Part shown: positions 20,201 to 26,087 of the stretch, piece after piece
Layout: every line of letters starts with the position of its first letter
How positions within the stretch are numbered: position 1 is the first letter of the stretch
Assembly (NCBI GenBank): GCA_039023545.1
Contig: JBCHKQ010000001.1
Coordinates: 186,001-250,000 of the forward strand
Length of the DNA stretch: 64,000 bases
Origin: Spirochaetia bacterium 38H-sp
GTDB taxonomy: Bacteria; Spirochaetota; Spirochaetia; Winmispirales; Winmispiraceae
Reading direction: 5' to 3'
The notes under the pieces: generated by a model
Databases searched by the model: none
Told to the model about the DNA's origin: nothing
What the model saw: the letters and a program-made list of their open reading frames with translations, nothing else
Translations under genes and position numbers: made by a program

Positions 20201-21103
20201 CACAGCCTGTATCTCAGAAGGAGTAGATGTAACATCAGTAGGAGGATTGCCGGCAAGAGCCTGTGAAAGCTGCTCTACAGTAAGGTTCTTTCCTGTTAAT
20301 GCGGTAATATCCTCAGTGTGATAAAAATTAGATGACACATTACCAGCTGCATCTTCTGCCCATACTACAAAATGAAAATATCTTTGCCTGTTTACAGTAG
20401 TATAAGGAGTTGAATCAAATGTATACTGCCATGGAGAAGAAGATTGAGACTGAGTTACAGGATAACCGGACAGATGCTCCCAAGAGGAAACAGGATCGCC
20501 TGCGTTTGCACTTGCCCACACATCTATACCATAAGAAGATATTGGCGAATAATCGGAAGCATGAACACTAAAAGGTAAAGACTGGTTAAAAGAGCTTATT
20601 CCCTTGGAAGGAGAAGTAACCAGTAGCACCGGAGGCTGATTATCTACGATAAAAACAAACTCATCACTAGTATACTTATGGTTGGCAGAATCAAAACTCC
20701 TCAAGACAACATAGTATCTCCCATCAGAAAGAGACGAAGTGTCCCATGTGTAGCTCCATGTATATTGATCTCCTTTTTTCTGGACATCGGAAACCTTCTC
20801 AAAAGTTGTTCCCCTGTCAAAAGAAATTTCTATAGAGGCTATCCCCGTATCGTCCACAGCAGTACCAGACAGGACGACCTGCCCACTGACATACTCTCCG
20901 GACAAATGACTGGATAAGGCCACTGTAGGCTTATCTATATCAACCTGTTCTCCCAATCCTACATTACATGAAGAAAAGATAAGCATAAGCAGGCCTAAGA
21001 AAGCCAGAAAGAATACTCCCCAATTGTTTTTTTCGTTGCGTTTCATAGACGCCCCCTTCCTATGGGATTTTTTATATTTTTTAGAAGCATAAGCTGCTTT
21101 CAT
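11264..21103 (-). CDS. giant Ig-like repeat lipoprotein with IPT/TIG and propeller-like C-terminal regions
   Basis: About 3280 residues. A lipoprotein signal (FFLAFLGLLMLIFSSC) gives an acylated Cys. Roughly twenty Ig-like domains follow (typical phrase: GTASDSNTIVSVLIKVDD ... LSAGEHTVYVLATDNAGRTS). The last part holds an IPT/TIG domain (SLRRGDSVTISGFNLFNNTT) and then about 300 residues with repeated short phrases like VSYYDVDTKSLKYQY and PVIAYYDISRQTVRIARS, suggesting a beta-propeller. Two starts are possible. ATG 21103 has AGGAG at ideal spacing and lies about 28 bases after the predicted sigma-54 transcript start. ATG 21046 has GGAAGGGGG and gives a shorter signal peptide. Four phage-type cassettes interrupt the Ig array. 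Probably a surface adhesin; ligand unknown. Confidence 0.8.
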   Translation of the reverse strand: MKAAYASKKYKKSHRKGASMKRNEKNNWGVFFLAFLGLLMLIFSSCNVGLGEQVDIDKPTVALSSHLSGEYVSGQVVLSGTAVDDTGIASIEISFDRGTTFEKVSDVQKKGDQYTWSYTWDTSSLSDGRYYVVLRSFDSANHKYTSDEFVFIVDNQPPVLLVTSPSKGISSFNQSLPFSVHASDYSPISSYGIDVWASANAGDPVSSWEHLSGYPVTQSQSSSPWQYTFDSTPYTTVNRQRYFHFVVWAEDAAGNVSSNFYHTEDITALTGKNLTVEQLSQALAGNPPTDVTSTPSEIQAVAFVYDTDTASASPITFYCDEDGDNPWIEPVTPTATGTAVPTMLPSDVLKLRLRDDDSIDDATIQVMLEKPDTSQASVPFTGSFTQVYGWTSPESVPVGVISVTADTTEGNKNIELKYDMGGVQGNYRIHVQAQDINGTSVSYQYDYSVSAGKPSITLTSYPSYVKNSFTIEGTVSYAAGSVDNVKYSIEYGSTGTYIVQDQLAEYPAAGLGSDGWRINVADLTALDPGVATYEGALAIHVTATAGITAETISKYIIRDASAPTVFITNPVSTDWLVGASYQATGSVSDSPSGVALVEVSTDGSNWSPASLNGSSWYGTINLAVLSEGSNTLYVRAKDNVGNISSPVSVNFGIDQNLPSINETLLGGDVTRGVTFSIGGTVSDSNGLASLVVRQKKDSGAYVDIYTDNGLTGASASWQVDGLPASPETLSDGVFTYQAVVTDIAGKSTSITRMVTIDLTGPTVTINAPPVGALLQGSAYVLSGTAQDVGNVSPVEDVRYWIGDSGLTPPADYTTWNTVTGTSSWSASIDLATVGEGNKELHVIAKDAAQKWGAETVVAFTVDQSTPGISSLSLGSGTQYRSGDFSIDFTATDTNALASVVITENGTEIYNQPLSGTSQAVSVNRTGLTDGTYEYSITVTDVAGRSTTLNRTVLLDTQSPSVEYNIAPPVTSPSDLFNGIVSLSGIITDDNPIAYLYWYVGSVSTVPSYTVNKDSSGLATGLGGLTAGWQEYVAANKKSWNVNVDTRSLSDGTNYVRLLAVDRNGNVGTALYTMEVLQSSDEPVITVTEPASGGYAGLGQVVRGTISDDDAVDISSVEVRYNDGSSWSSWSSANVTGSGKTVSFSYTLPALGADGPKQLEVRASDSITAKISGDSAVSTVTPTLSFTYDATSPVLAVSTPSSNQTFVSSFTASGTVTEQNLDYIRLKVDSGAWQTITAAGSAPNYTWTYDMSSVFSTLADGPHTITVEVADTVGQTSTSQIVFYKDGAGPAVVFTSITEGANTILTSATPAVSGSISDEYSTVSNTIRYRLDGANTDPWNTATVTVSGKTGTWRVDVSGLSDGAHTIDIRATDSLGNTSDVLDVAFRIDRNSPSIVISSPASGTVYGTVGSGNVFTISGTASDALLASVSADLEGNSLSNSGTTTSWSFSVSKTLFDSLAEGSHAITISATDDAGRTSNTIWQFVKDGQSPTVSYSNIQTDGSTVLQNAASTITGSISDTYGISSMESRLEKYNYATTTWSLIEDWTSLGATGNQTVIIWNKDLTPLSLTDGWYRISIRATDLAQNTSNTVTSGPIEFKIDSQIPTLTINALSSSFQNSDFALTGTASDSNTIVSVLIKVDDTDFSTGTTAASSSDNYATWSVTVPTGSLSAGEHTVYVLATDNAGRTSMLSRQFTLDNVAPTISIIEPLSQSRVNGQVEVRGTSSDNNAVQLVEYRIGKAASTWQTSGLSGGLYSWSYTFTDITSYANSTDATEIDPATGNPQSGTNIWALPFNIRVTDVAGNQTTETTYVLWVDPAMDTPTVTVVSPADNEVVGGTVRLSGFANDDDWVNRVEVRIDPTGTGSSYGAWQDATLINSGTQVNWYLNINEDGSLNPAPGDIRQVLVDVRAVDTKDYSTDGVVGDITTLTLRFDSSVPVIENLEIQRSSGEVVSYTTGVRASGTFDIKAIVRDEGGLSSIEYRPEGSTSFTNVLSDSTIVTPPPEITAGNFRPGVKYLITNVGSTDFTAIGASGNTAGITFTATGAGSGTGRAYMAIVPPLVSITELVAGKAYAIFSVGTSNWTTVGASANQVGTPFVASGAGTGTGIAYELLQPSNLVAGTSYTIYEPGTFDWTTVGASSSSAGITFVATGSGAGSGFAFEPAKQSFVYQFDLQIDSTTINSGAYAGTSGFYGLDIRATDNATPSPYMTQQSLNIQIDNYYPGAEYLANANASSSGYNIQGRAWDSGTGSGSIQGIDSIVLYFERNSSMLDLSGNTGGTWTTLTVKDQTQGGATAAISFPANSSTGIWIDNNEIGTDLDGDGYVEGFSDNGIYKEWFATFDTTVFADGPITLHYVVIDRAGNATHYTQNLYIRNNAPVITGVTLGTDLNANGTVGDLTEETSLYTTNYDTSNFKARNNRLQFNVATSGGNGTKYYGIRYITGQTTGVAATTLVQGNVYTIETLGDTDWTLVGASSNTVGVTFVATGAGTGTGTAISYTTTELNSTLSSNVVTITDFTGIPDSASANDRKFIVKVYDSTVNPGAEADQLADVVIVGLTIENTDIIAPTINVADFGNMYSIDQNDANKTLGTVSAYEDNIVTTGSGSSLVKHGYVQYAAASSDSDADISGKVVFLGKVYDNQNISRISVTIPGYDGGNGVGNAFDIATLSGSTLVSANSASIADVAAGTADWAFEVEPSSEYLTIDNGHVLNWKFAWDSSKVSGVAVQNETFIFQVYDAAGNPSASATSVSADIVPYITDVERDTANYNTYRSRHGWYSLRRGDSVTISGFNLFNNTTDTVTFGSSAAVNLPGGATTTSFTVTLPSDATSGAIILTVNGQQAINNINDNTEPYNQEYDYNISGSELWTDDRYVHVWQSDNSTGTTSSGYFTGSDQPVHPAMTIDPVNGLLYASWSYYPSSSAFIAPINGARQSIFSLYDPPEHTDIDFGNRAVVAYNANYYNGNSTYGGMYVWDSQAPSNTYSKYFYAGENMSHDSYLMQFINERVVADGDNIHVSYYDVDTKSLKYQYILSGDASTAEHQWVNLDGGSDGDDTQIVGTGRVSAAGEFSAIDVNPSGYPVIAYYDISRQTVRIARSNSTTPTNANNWQLQDVLATSDSNYQYSGKYISMRIDSAGYLHMVFFRVSTGDLVYLKSTNNPTNGTTAYTFGPSVIIDSNGSVGLWADISLDDNDMPVITYFDSALVNTFDAIKMAYYDPALETLSGDVAGEPDTIDGWETMYAALNYDVDQKRLSIEYDTGNNNSWWAAIGYASSDYYRVAYYIK
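13615..13750 (-). repeat. single phage-type 40-residue cassette inside the giant lipoprotein
   Basis: Encodes Y-T-I-E-T-L-G-D-T-D-W-T followed by VGASSNTVGVTFVATGAGTG. It is a fourth copy of the cassette found in tandem at 14.6-15.1 kb, separated from them by about 0.9 kb of ordinary domain sequence. The surrounding Ig-like domain reads on normally on both sides. Confidence 0.75.
14620..15095 (-). repeat. three tandem phage-type cassettes inside the giant lipoprotein
   Basis: Three units of about 50 residues share the pattern Y-x-I-x-x-x-G-x-x-[DN]-[WF]-T-x-[VI]-G-A-S-x-x-x-x-G, then F-x-A-[TS]-G-x-G-x-G-x-G-x-A. This cassette type is familiar to me from phage and virus structural proteins. 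The array splits one Ig-like domain between SSIEYRPEGSTSFTNVL and FVYQFDLQIDSTTINSG. Confidence 0.75.
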
Positions 21104-21141
21104 AATATATCTCCTATGCACAGTATTAGCGTATATATGCA

Positions 21142-21157
21142 TGCAATAACCGTGCCA
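21142..21157 (-). promoter_or_regulatory. sigma-54 (RpoN) promoter of the giant lipoprotein
   Basis: On the minus strand the sequence is TGGCACG-GTTA-TTGCA, an exact match to the sigma-54 consensus with correct -24/-12 spacing. The predicted transcript start near 21131 rules out the more upstream in-frame ATG at 21172 and favours 21103 or 21046. Confidence 0.8.
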
Positions 21158-21362
21158 CGACAACAGACACATCCCTCAACAAGTTATTGAAGCAAAAGCC
21201 CTTACAAAATAAATTCACACAACAAAATAAATTCCACATAAGATGCGCTTAAAATCTTGCAAATTTCATAATACCTATTCAAAACGCATAATTAACAATT
21301 TTAACATAAAACAACATGTTACAGTTAACATAACGACATTTCATATGGTTTAACTTGAGGTA

Positions 21363-21391
21363 TTGACTTTTTTTTTGTAAAAAATTATCCT
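21363..21391 (+). promoter_or_regulatory. sigma-70 promoter of rex-serC-serA
   Basis: TTGACT (21363-21368), a 17-bp spacer and TATCCT (21386-21391). The expected start of transcription, about 21398, falls only a few bases before the GTG start of rex, so the message would be leaderless or nearly so. Confidence 0.65.
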
Positions 21392-21398
21392 AAGTTTA

Positions 21399-21416
21399 TT
21401 GTGACAAATTTCACAG
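21399..21416 (+). promoter_or_regulatory. Rex operator overlapping the rex start codon
   Basis: TTGTGACAAATTTCACAG fits the known Rex site TTGTGA-N6-TCACAA with one mismatch at the last base. It lies on the predicted transcript start and includes the GTG start codon at 21401, so Rex bound here would block its own operon. NADH releases Rex from such sites in other bacteria. Confidence 0.8.
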
Positions 21417-22054
21417 AAAAAACAATCCCTATTCCTACTCTAGAAAGACTCTCAGCTTTATACGGCATGCTCGAGAAAGCAGAAAAAGAGGGCGCTGTTT
21501 TTATATCTTCCAGAACACTTGGGGAAAACCTCGGACACAGCCCAGATATTATAAGAAAAGACCTTAGTCTGGTTCTAAGACACAAAAACAATATTGAGGA
21601 CAAAATATCGAGCGGTAACAGAGGATACAATATAAAACAACTAAAAACTCTACTGATAGAGGTATTAAATATAAAAAACCAGCACAGGACATGCATTGTA
21701 GGGCTGGGAAGTCTTGGCTCAGCAATTTTAAAATACAGCGAGATAACCGTGCCAGAATACAGGATAGTGGCAGGGTTTGACAGCAACATAAACAAGCTAG
21801 AACTAATACAAACGGAAACAGAGCTGTTTCCATCTTATATGATTACAGAAAAGATAAGCCAACTGCATATAGAAATTGCAATTCTGGCAGTTCCACCCAG
21901 AGCAGTGGAAGACAGCGTATACAGACTAAAAAAGGGTGGAATAAAAGGAATAATCAATTTTACACCAGTAACATTGGCAGAGGATGCCATAGGCATCCCT
22001 GTACGCAATGTATCTCTTAGAAACGAGATACGCATATTATCAGCCAGGCTGTAA
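21401..22054 (+). CDS. rex: redox-sensing transcriptional repressor Rex
   Basis: 217-residue dimeric repressor that reads the NADH/NAD+ ratio. The N-terminal winged helix (about 12-70) has the family phrases IPTLERLSALYGML and LGHSPDIIRKDLSLV. The Rossmann domain begins with CIVGLGSLGSAIL (about 97-109), the glycine-rich dinucleotide loop, and a C-terminal helix swaps between subunits. The start is a GTG with no clear ribosome site; it lies inside the Rex operator and just after the predicted transcript start. The next Met (in YGML) would cut into the DNA-binding domain. The gene is followed after 19 bases by serC and then serA, so redox state and serine synthesis appear to share control. Confidence 0.92.
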   Translation: MTNFTEKTIPIPTLERLSALYGMLEKAEKEGAVFISSRTLGENLGHSPDIIRKDLSLVLRHKNNIEDKISSGNRGYNIKQLKTLLIEVLNIKNQHRTCIVGLGSLGSAILKYSEITVPEYRIVAGFDSNINKLELIQTETELFPSYMITEKISQLHIEIAILAVPPRAVEDSVYRLKKGGIKGIINFTPVTLAEDAIGIPVRNVSLRNEIRILSARL

Positions 22055-22073
22055 GCCTGATAAGGAGAAAGAA

Positions 22074-23150
22074 ATGGAAAGAGTTTACAATTTTTCCGCA
22101 GGACCTTCCGCACTTCCGGAAGAGGTACTAAAGCAGGCAGCAGAAGAAATGCTCAACTACCAGGGCTCTGGGATGTCAGTAATGGAGATGAGCCACCGCT
22201 CTCCTGTTTATGATAAAATTATAAAGGAAACAGAAGAAAATCTGAGAAAGCTAATGAACATCCCCGAGAACTATGCAGTCCTGTTTTTGCAGGGAGGAGC
22301 ATCTCTCCAATTTTCCATGGTTCCCATAAACCTTCTTACAAGAGACAAGAAGGCAGCTTATATAGACACAGGTGTATGGTCAACAAAAGCAATAAAAGAA
22401 GCACAAAAAATAGGTGAGACACTTATTCTTGCAAGCTCCAGGGATAAAAAATATAGCTATATTCCAGAAGTACAGAATATCCCACAAGATATAGAATATC
22501 TGCACATAACAACCAATAACACAATATACGGGACAAGATATACCTCTCTTCCCAAAACCGACGCTGCAATAGTAGCAGATGCATCCTCCAACATACTCTC
22601 AGAACCTGTGGATATAAACAAATTTGGCATATATTATGCCGGAGCACAAAAAAATCTGGGTCCCGCCGGTGTTACGATAGTCATAATCAGAAAAGATCTC
22701 ATAGGAAGAGAACCAGAGAACACTCCCACAATGCTTGCCTATAAGACACATGCAGAAAAGAACTCACTCTTTAACACACCTCCATGCTATAATATCTACA
22801 TGGTAGGGCTTGTTTTAAAGTGGCTTCAAAAACAGGGCGGAGTGGAAGCAATATACCAGAGAAATCTAGAAAAAGCTTCTATAATCTATGATTTTCTTGA
22901 CAACTCCGAACTTTTTACAACAATGGCAGAAAAAAAAGACCGCTCCATCATGAATGTCGTATTTTTTCTACCCACAGAAGAACTTACAAAAAAGTTTCTT
23001 GACGAAGCAGCCAAAAATGGTCTAGTAAATCTCAAAGGACACAGGGACATAGGAGGACTTAGAGCAAGTATATACAATGCAATGCCTGTAGAAGGCGTAA
23101 AAAAGCTTGTCGAATTTATGAAAAAATTCGAAAAGGAAAACAGGAGATAA
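22074..23150 (+). CDS. serC: phosphoserine aminotransferase
   Basis: PLP enzyme that converts 3-phosphohydroxypyruvate and glutamate to phosphoserine, the second step of serine synthesis; it may also serve pyridoxal phosphate synthesis. 358 residues, normal length. The N-terminus VYNFSAGPSALPEEVL is diagnostic, and the PLP lysine lies in YYAGAQKNLGPAGV (about residue 195). The ATG at 22074 is preceded by AAGGAG. The open frame reaches further back into rex, but the extra residues do not belong to the family. Second gene of the rex operon, two bases before serA. Confidence 0.97.
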   Translation: MERVYNFSAGPSALPEEVLKQAAEEMLNYQGSGMSVMEMSHRSPVYDKIIKETEENLRKLMNIPENYAVLFLQGGASLQFSMVPINLLTRDKKAAYIDTGVWSTKAIKEAQKIGETLILASSRDKKYSYIPEVQNIPQDIEYLHITTNNTIYGTRYTSLPKTDAAIVADASSNILSEPVDINKFGIYYAGAQKNLGPAGVTIVIIRKDLIGREPENTPTMLAYKTHAEKNSLFNTPPCYNIYMVGLVLKWLQKQGGVEAIYQRNLEKASIIYDFLDNSELFTTMAEKKDRSIMNVVFFLPTEELTKKFLDEAAKNGLVNLKGHRDIGGLRASIYNAMPVEGVKKLVEFMKKFEKENRR

Positions 23151-23152
23151 AT

Positions 23153-24331
23153 ATGTATAAAATACAAACCCTCAATAAAATAGCAACAAAAGGTCTGGAT
23201 ATCTTTCCCAGAGATAAATATGAAATTGCATCGGAATTTTCCAATCCTGATGCGATACTTGTAAGAAGTGCCAAGATGCATGACATGCCTATGGGTGATA
23301 GACTTTTGGCAATAGCAAGAGCAGGTGCGGGAACCAATAACATACCCGTGGAAAAATGCACAGAGAGAGGGATAGTAGTATTCAATACCCCTGGAGCCAA
23401 TGCCAACAGCGTAAAAGAGCTGGTTATAGCTGGACTGCTCATATCCTCCAGAAAAATAATTCGCTCTATAGAATGGGTACGTTCCATAGCTGACAGGGGC
23501 GATGAAATACCAGCTCTTGTGGAAAAAGAAAAATCTAAGTTTGCAGGTCCGGAACTCAAGGGAAAGACCCTTGGAATAATAGGACTCGGAGCAATAGGAG
23601 TAATGGTTGCAAATGCGGCCATAGCTTTAGAGATGGATGTAGTGGGATACGACCCATACATATCGGTAGAAGCTGCATGGGGATTATCTAGCAAGGTCAG
23701 GAGAGCAGGAACTCTGGAAAAACTAATAAGAGAAGCAGACTATATTAGCCTCCATGTCCCCCTTACGGACGACACACGCGGACTCCTTAACTACGAAAAA
23801 TTCAAATTGATGAAAAAAGGAGTAAAAATACTCAACTTTGCAAGAGGAGGTCTTGTAAATAACCAGGATATACTCAAAGCAATAGAAGAAGGATTAGTTG
23901 ACAGGTACGTAACAGATTTCCCAGACGAAACACTACTCAAGTGTGAGCAAGTCATTCCCATCCCACATCTGGGAGCATCCACACCAGAAGCAGAAGAAAA
24001 CTGTGCGGTAATGGCAGTAAAACAACTCCGAGACTTCCTGGAAAAAGGAAACATCCGCAATTCTGTCAATTTTCCCAACTGCGAAATGGACATAAGCGGA
24101 AACACCCGTCTTGTCATAGCCAACAAAAATATACCGGACATGGTGAGAAAAATCACAGCAGTACTCGGAGAATCCAATATAAACATAAGTGACATGCTAA
24201 ACAAACATAGAAACAGCATAGCATACAATATAATAGACGTAGACGGAGATATCCCTGATACCCTTATGCACAGACTAAGACAGATAGAAGGGGTAATAAT
24301 GGTAAGATGCATAAAACCAGAAAACAATTGA
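23153..24331 (+). CDS. serA: D-3-phosphoglycerate dehydrogenase
   Basis: First enzyme of serine synthesis, oxidising 3-phosphoglycerate with NAD+. 392 residues: a substrate domain (1-95 and 285-310) surrounds the NAD-binding domain with GLGAIGVMVANAA (about 143-155). The catalytic Arg lies in ARGG (about 227-230), a Glu in DETLLKCEQVI, and the catalytic His in IPHLGAST. A C-terminal ACT domain (about 318-392) would allow feedback by serine. It lies two bases after serC and ends at a hairpin terminator. Control by Rex is expected, because this step makes NADH. Confidence 0.96.
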   Translation: MYKIQTLNKIATKGLDIFPRDKYEIASEFSNPDAILVRSAKMHDMPMGDRLLAIARAGAGTNNIPVEKCTERGIVVFNTPGANANSVKELVIAGLLISSRKIIRSIEWVRSIADRGDEIPALVEKEKSKFAGPELKGKTLGIIGLGAIGVMVANAAIALEMDVVGYDPYISVEAAWGLSSKVRRAGTLEKLIREADYISLHVPLTDDTRGLLNYEKFKLMKKGVKILNFARGGLVNNQDILKAIEEGLVDRYVTDFPDETLLKCEQVIPIPHLGASTPEAEENCAVMAVKQLRDFLEKGNIRNSVNFPNCEMDISGNTRLVIANKNIPDMVRKITAVLGESNINISDMLNKHRNSIAYNIIDVDGDIPDTLMHRLRQIEGVIMVRCIKPENN

Positions 24332-24342
24332 TAACAAAAAAA

Positions 24343-24378
24343 ATCGAACAGCCGGATACTCTCGTATCCGGCTTTTTT
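24343..24378 (+). terminator. terminator of the rex-serC-serA operon with a decayed tag (L)
   Basis: ATCGAACA, a degenerate form of the ACCGAACG tag, is followed directly by the stem GCCGGATAC / GTATCCGGC with loop TCTC and a T6 run. Confidence 0.85.
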
Positions 24379-24574
24379 CTTAATCAAGATAAGTAGATTT
24401 CCCAACCTAATCTTAAGCTTTAAAAAAGGTAGTCAGGCAGATTGTCCTTTTTGTCCATACCAATATTGCGTTTTATAAGCTCCGCCAGCTAAAAAAAGAT
24501 AAACAAGTCCTCAAAATAGGGGTTTACAACAGAAAAGTTTTTGAGAGAGAGTGAGACTGTTGTTCGCAATAGCT

Positions 24575-24920
24575 AACAAAAGAAGGCAGAGCCAAATATA
24601 TTCTGCTGTCCTTAAGAGAAATATTGACTTATTTTTATTTTTCAGCAAAGAATTTAGCTTTTCCACAAGATAGGCAGAAAACAATACGCCTTGCTTACTG
24701 CTCGTTATTGGAATACACAACATAATGTTTCTCAAAACACCTGTCTTCAAACCACACGACAGCACCAAGCTTTGTATTCTTATTCTGAATAATGCTGACA
24801 AACTTTTTTCTCGGCATTCTCTCTGCAATATCTGCGAGCAAGAATGTCCTGCCGGAAAAGATAGTCTCACAATTTGCAGCAAAAACAAGTACCCACGGAA
24901 AAATGTAAGACATACAGGGC
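24575..24920 (-). pseudogene. decayed 3' remnant of a DUF3137-family gene
   Basis: On the minus strand one frame gives FPWVLVFAANCETIFSGRTF, then LLADIAER, and later WFEDRCFEKHYVVYSNNEQ before a TAA at 24695. DUF3137 proteins typically read GLFFVAxFNxxFxGRTxVLPD ... LEDPxFEKxFVVYSxDQxEARY here, so the TAA replaces the expected Glu codon. The homology goes on as ARRIVF in the same frame, shifts frame for YLVEKLNSLLKNKNK, then shifts back for ISLKDSRIYLALPSF. One nonsense change and two frameshifts, with no N-terminal half, make this a dead gene. The overlapping 148-codon open frame (24511-24957) is a by-product of the shift. The family call is from memory of its motifs. Confidence 0.65.
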
Positions 24921-25016
24921 TATAAAAATAGTTTTCCAAGTCTGACATCGTCTTCATACAATCCTAATTTGTTTTTTAATATTTCCGGATAAGCGTAAAA
25001 ATATGAGCCAAATTTT

Positions 25017-25168
25017 ATACCGAACGTCGCCCCGCGCCATATATGTCCATAATGATAAGAAAGGCTCGGGGCTCCTGCCTTTGGCAAATGTAGGACATTG
25101 TCTCATAATGCGTTTCTTCTGCCGGAGGCAGTACGGGAGGAGCGGAGCGAGTCCCGTGCGTTCGGTAT
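25017..25168. repeat. tagged-hairpin element, full bipartite copy (D)
   Basis: ATACCGAACG at 25017-25026 and CGTTCGGTAT at 25159-25168. Left stem GCCCCG.GCC pairs with GGC.CGGGGC, followed by tail CCTGCCTTTGGCAAATG (25074-25090). On the other strand the right stem CGGGA / TCCCG is followed by CTGCCTCCGGCAGAAG (25131-25116). It lies between the DUF3137 remnant and galU, upstream of a gene rather than between two 3' ends. Confidence 0.8.
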
Positions 25169-25241
25169 GAAATTTATTTTTTTCTTTTGTCCCCAAATGT
25201 TTTGTATTGAAATTATGGGCTGTGCCTGTTATAAGAAGGGC

Positions 25242-26087
25242 ATGAAGGGTGTGATTATTGCTGCGGGTTACGGGACGCGTTTCTTGCCTGTAACAAAAAC
25301 GGTGCCCAAAGAGATGCTGCCTCTTGTAGATGTGCCGTCTATAAAGTTTATCATAGATGAGTTTGTATCGTCCGGCATACGGGATATCCTTGTGATAAGT
25401 TCCAGAAGAAAGAAGGTTTTAGAGGATTTCCTGGACAGAGAAGTAGAGCTAGAGGCTGCACTTAAGGCTGAAGGTAAAGATGCACTGCTGGAAAAGATTG
25501 TGCCACCGGATGTCAATGTGTTTTTTATGCGGCAGCGCGAAATGCTGGGGACAGGACATGCGCTTATGTTGGCAGAGAGTTTTACAGGTAATGAGCCTTT
25601 TGTTGTGGCTTATCCAGATGATTTGCACTTTGGAAAAAAGCCGCTTGCAGGACAGCTCATAGAGCGTTATAAAAAGACGGGCTGCTGCGTAATGGCAAGC
25701 ATATATAATCCTCCCAATCTATCCAGATACGGGGTTCTAAAGATAGAGAACAACCGGGTTGTAGATATGGTAGAAAAGCCTGCTGCAGGTACTGAGCCGG
25801 GCAGGGATGCATCCATAGGAAGGTATCTTTATACTCCAGATATTTTTCCGCTGCTGCGTGAGGGATGGGAGAAGCATACTGGAGGTGAGTATTATCATCT
25901 CTATGCGCTCAAGAAGCTTATGACAGCAGGCAGGGTCGTAAATCACAGTATAGAGGGAGAGAGAATAGATACGGGCGAGCCGTCGGGATATCTGCTTGCT
26001 ATTCTAAAGTATGCGGAAACAAGAAAAGAGCTGCTCCCCATACTCAAAGACTGGGCAGAGACTTTTCTTGACTCACATGGCACGTGA
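25242..26087 (+). CDS. galU: UTP-glucose-1-phosphate uridylyltransferase
   Basis: Makes UDP-glucose from UTP and glucose-1-phosphate, for glycolipid and polysaccharide synthesis. 281 residues, normal. The nucleotide-binding motif GVIIAAGYGTRFLPVTKTVP and the KEMLPLVD segment open the protein; VEKPAAGTEPGRDASIGRY (about 180-198) is the second signature. The ATG at 25242 has GAAGGG upstream and gives the exact family N-terminus; earlier in-frame ATGs run back into the repeat element and are rejected. Its last 15 bases overlap the end of the convergent glycosyltransferase gene. Confidence 0.93.
   Translation: MKGVIIAAGYGTRFLPVTKTVPKEMLPLVDVPSIKFIIDEFVSSGIRDILVISSRRKKVLEDFLDREVELEAALKAEGKDALLEKIVPPDVNVFFMRQREMLGTGHALMLAESFTGNEPFVVAYPDDLHFGKKPLAGQLIERYKKTGCCVMASIYNPPNLSRYGVLKIENNRVVDMVEKPAAGTEPGRDASIGRYLYTPDIFPLLREGWEKHTGGEYYHLYALKKLMTAGRVVNHSIEGERIDTGEPSGYLLAILKYAETRKELLPILKDWAETFLDSHGT

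Noticed and set aside
24511-24957. 148-codon open frame on the minus strand as a gene
   Set aside because: Its best-conserved part is a frameshifted slice of the DUF3137 remnant; the rest has no coherent protein features.
25098-25241. Longer galU start within the repeat element
   Set aside because: Adds 48 residues with no family match; the ATG at 25242 has a ribosome site and the exact family N-terminus.
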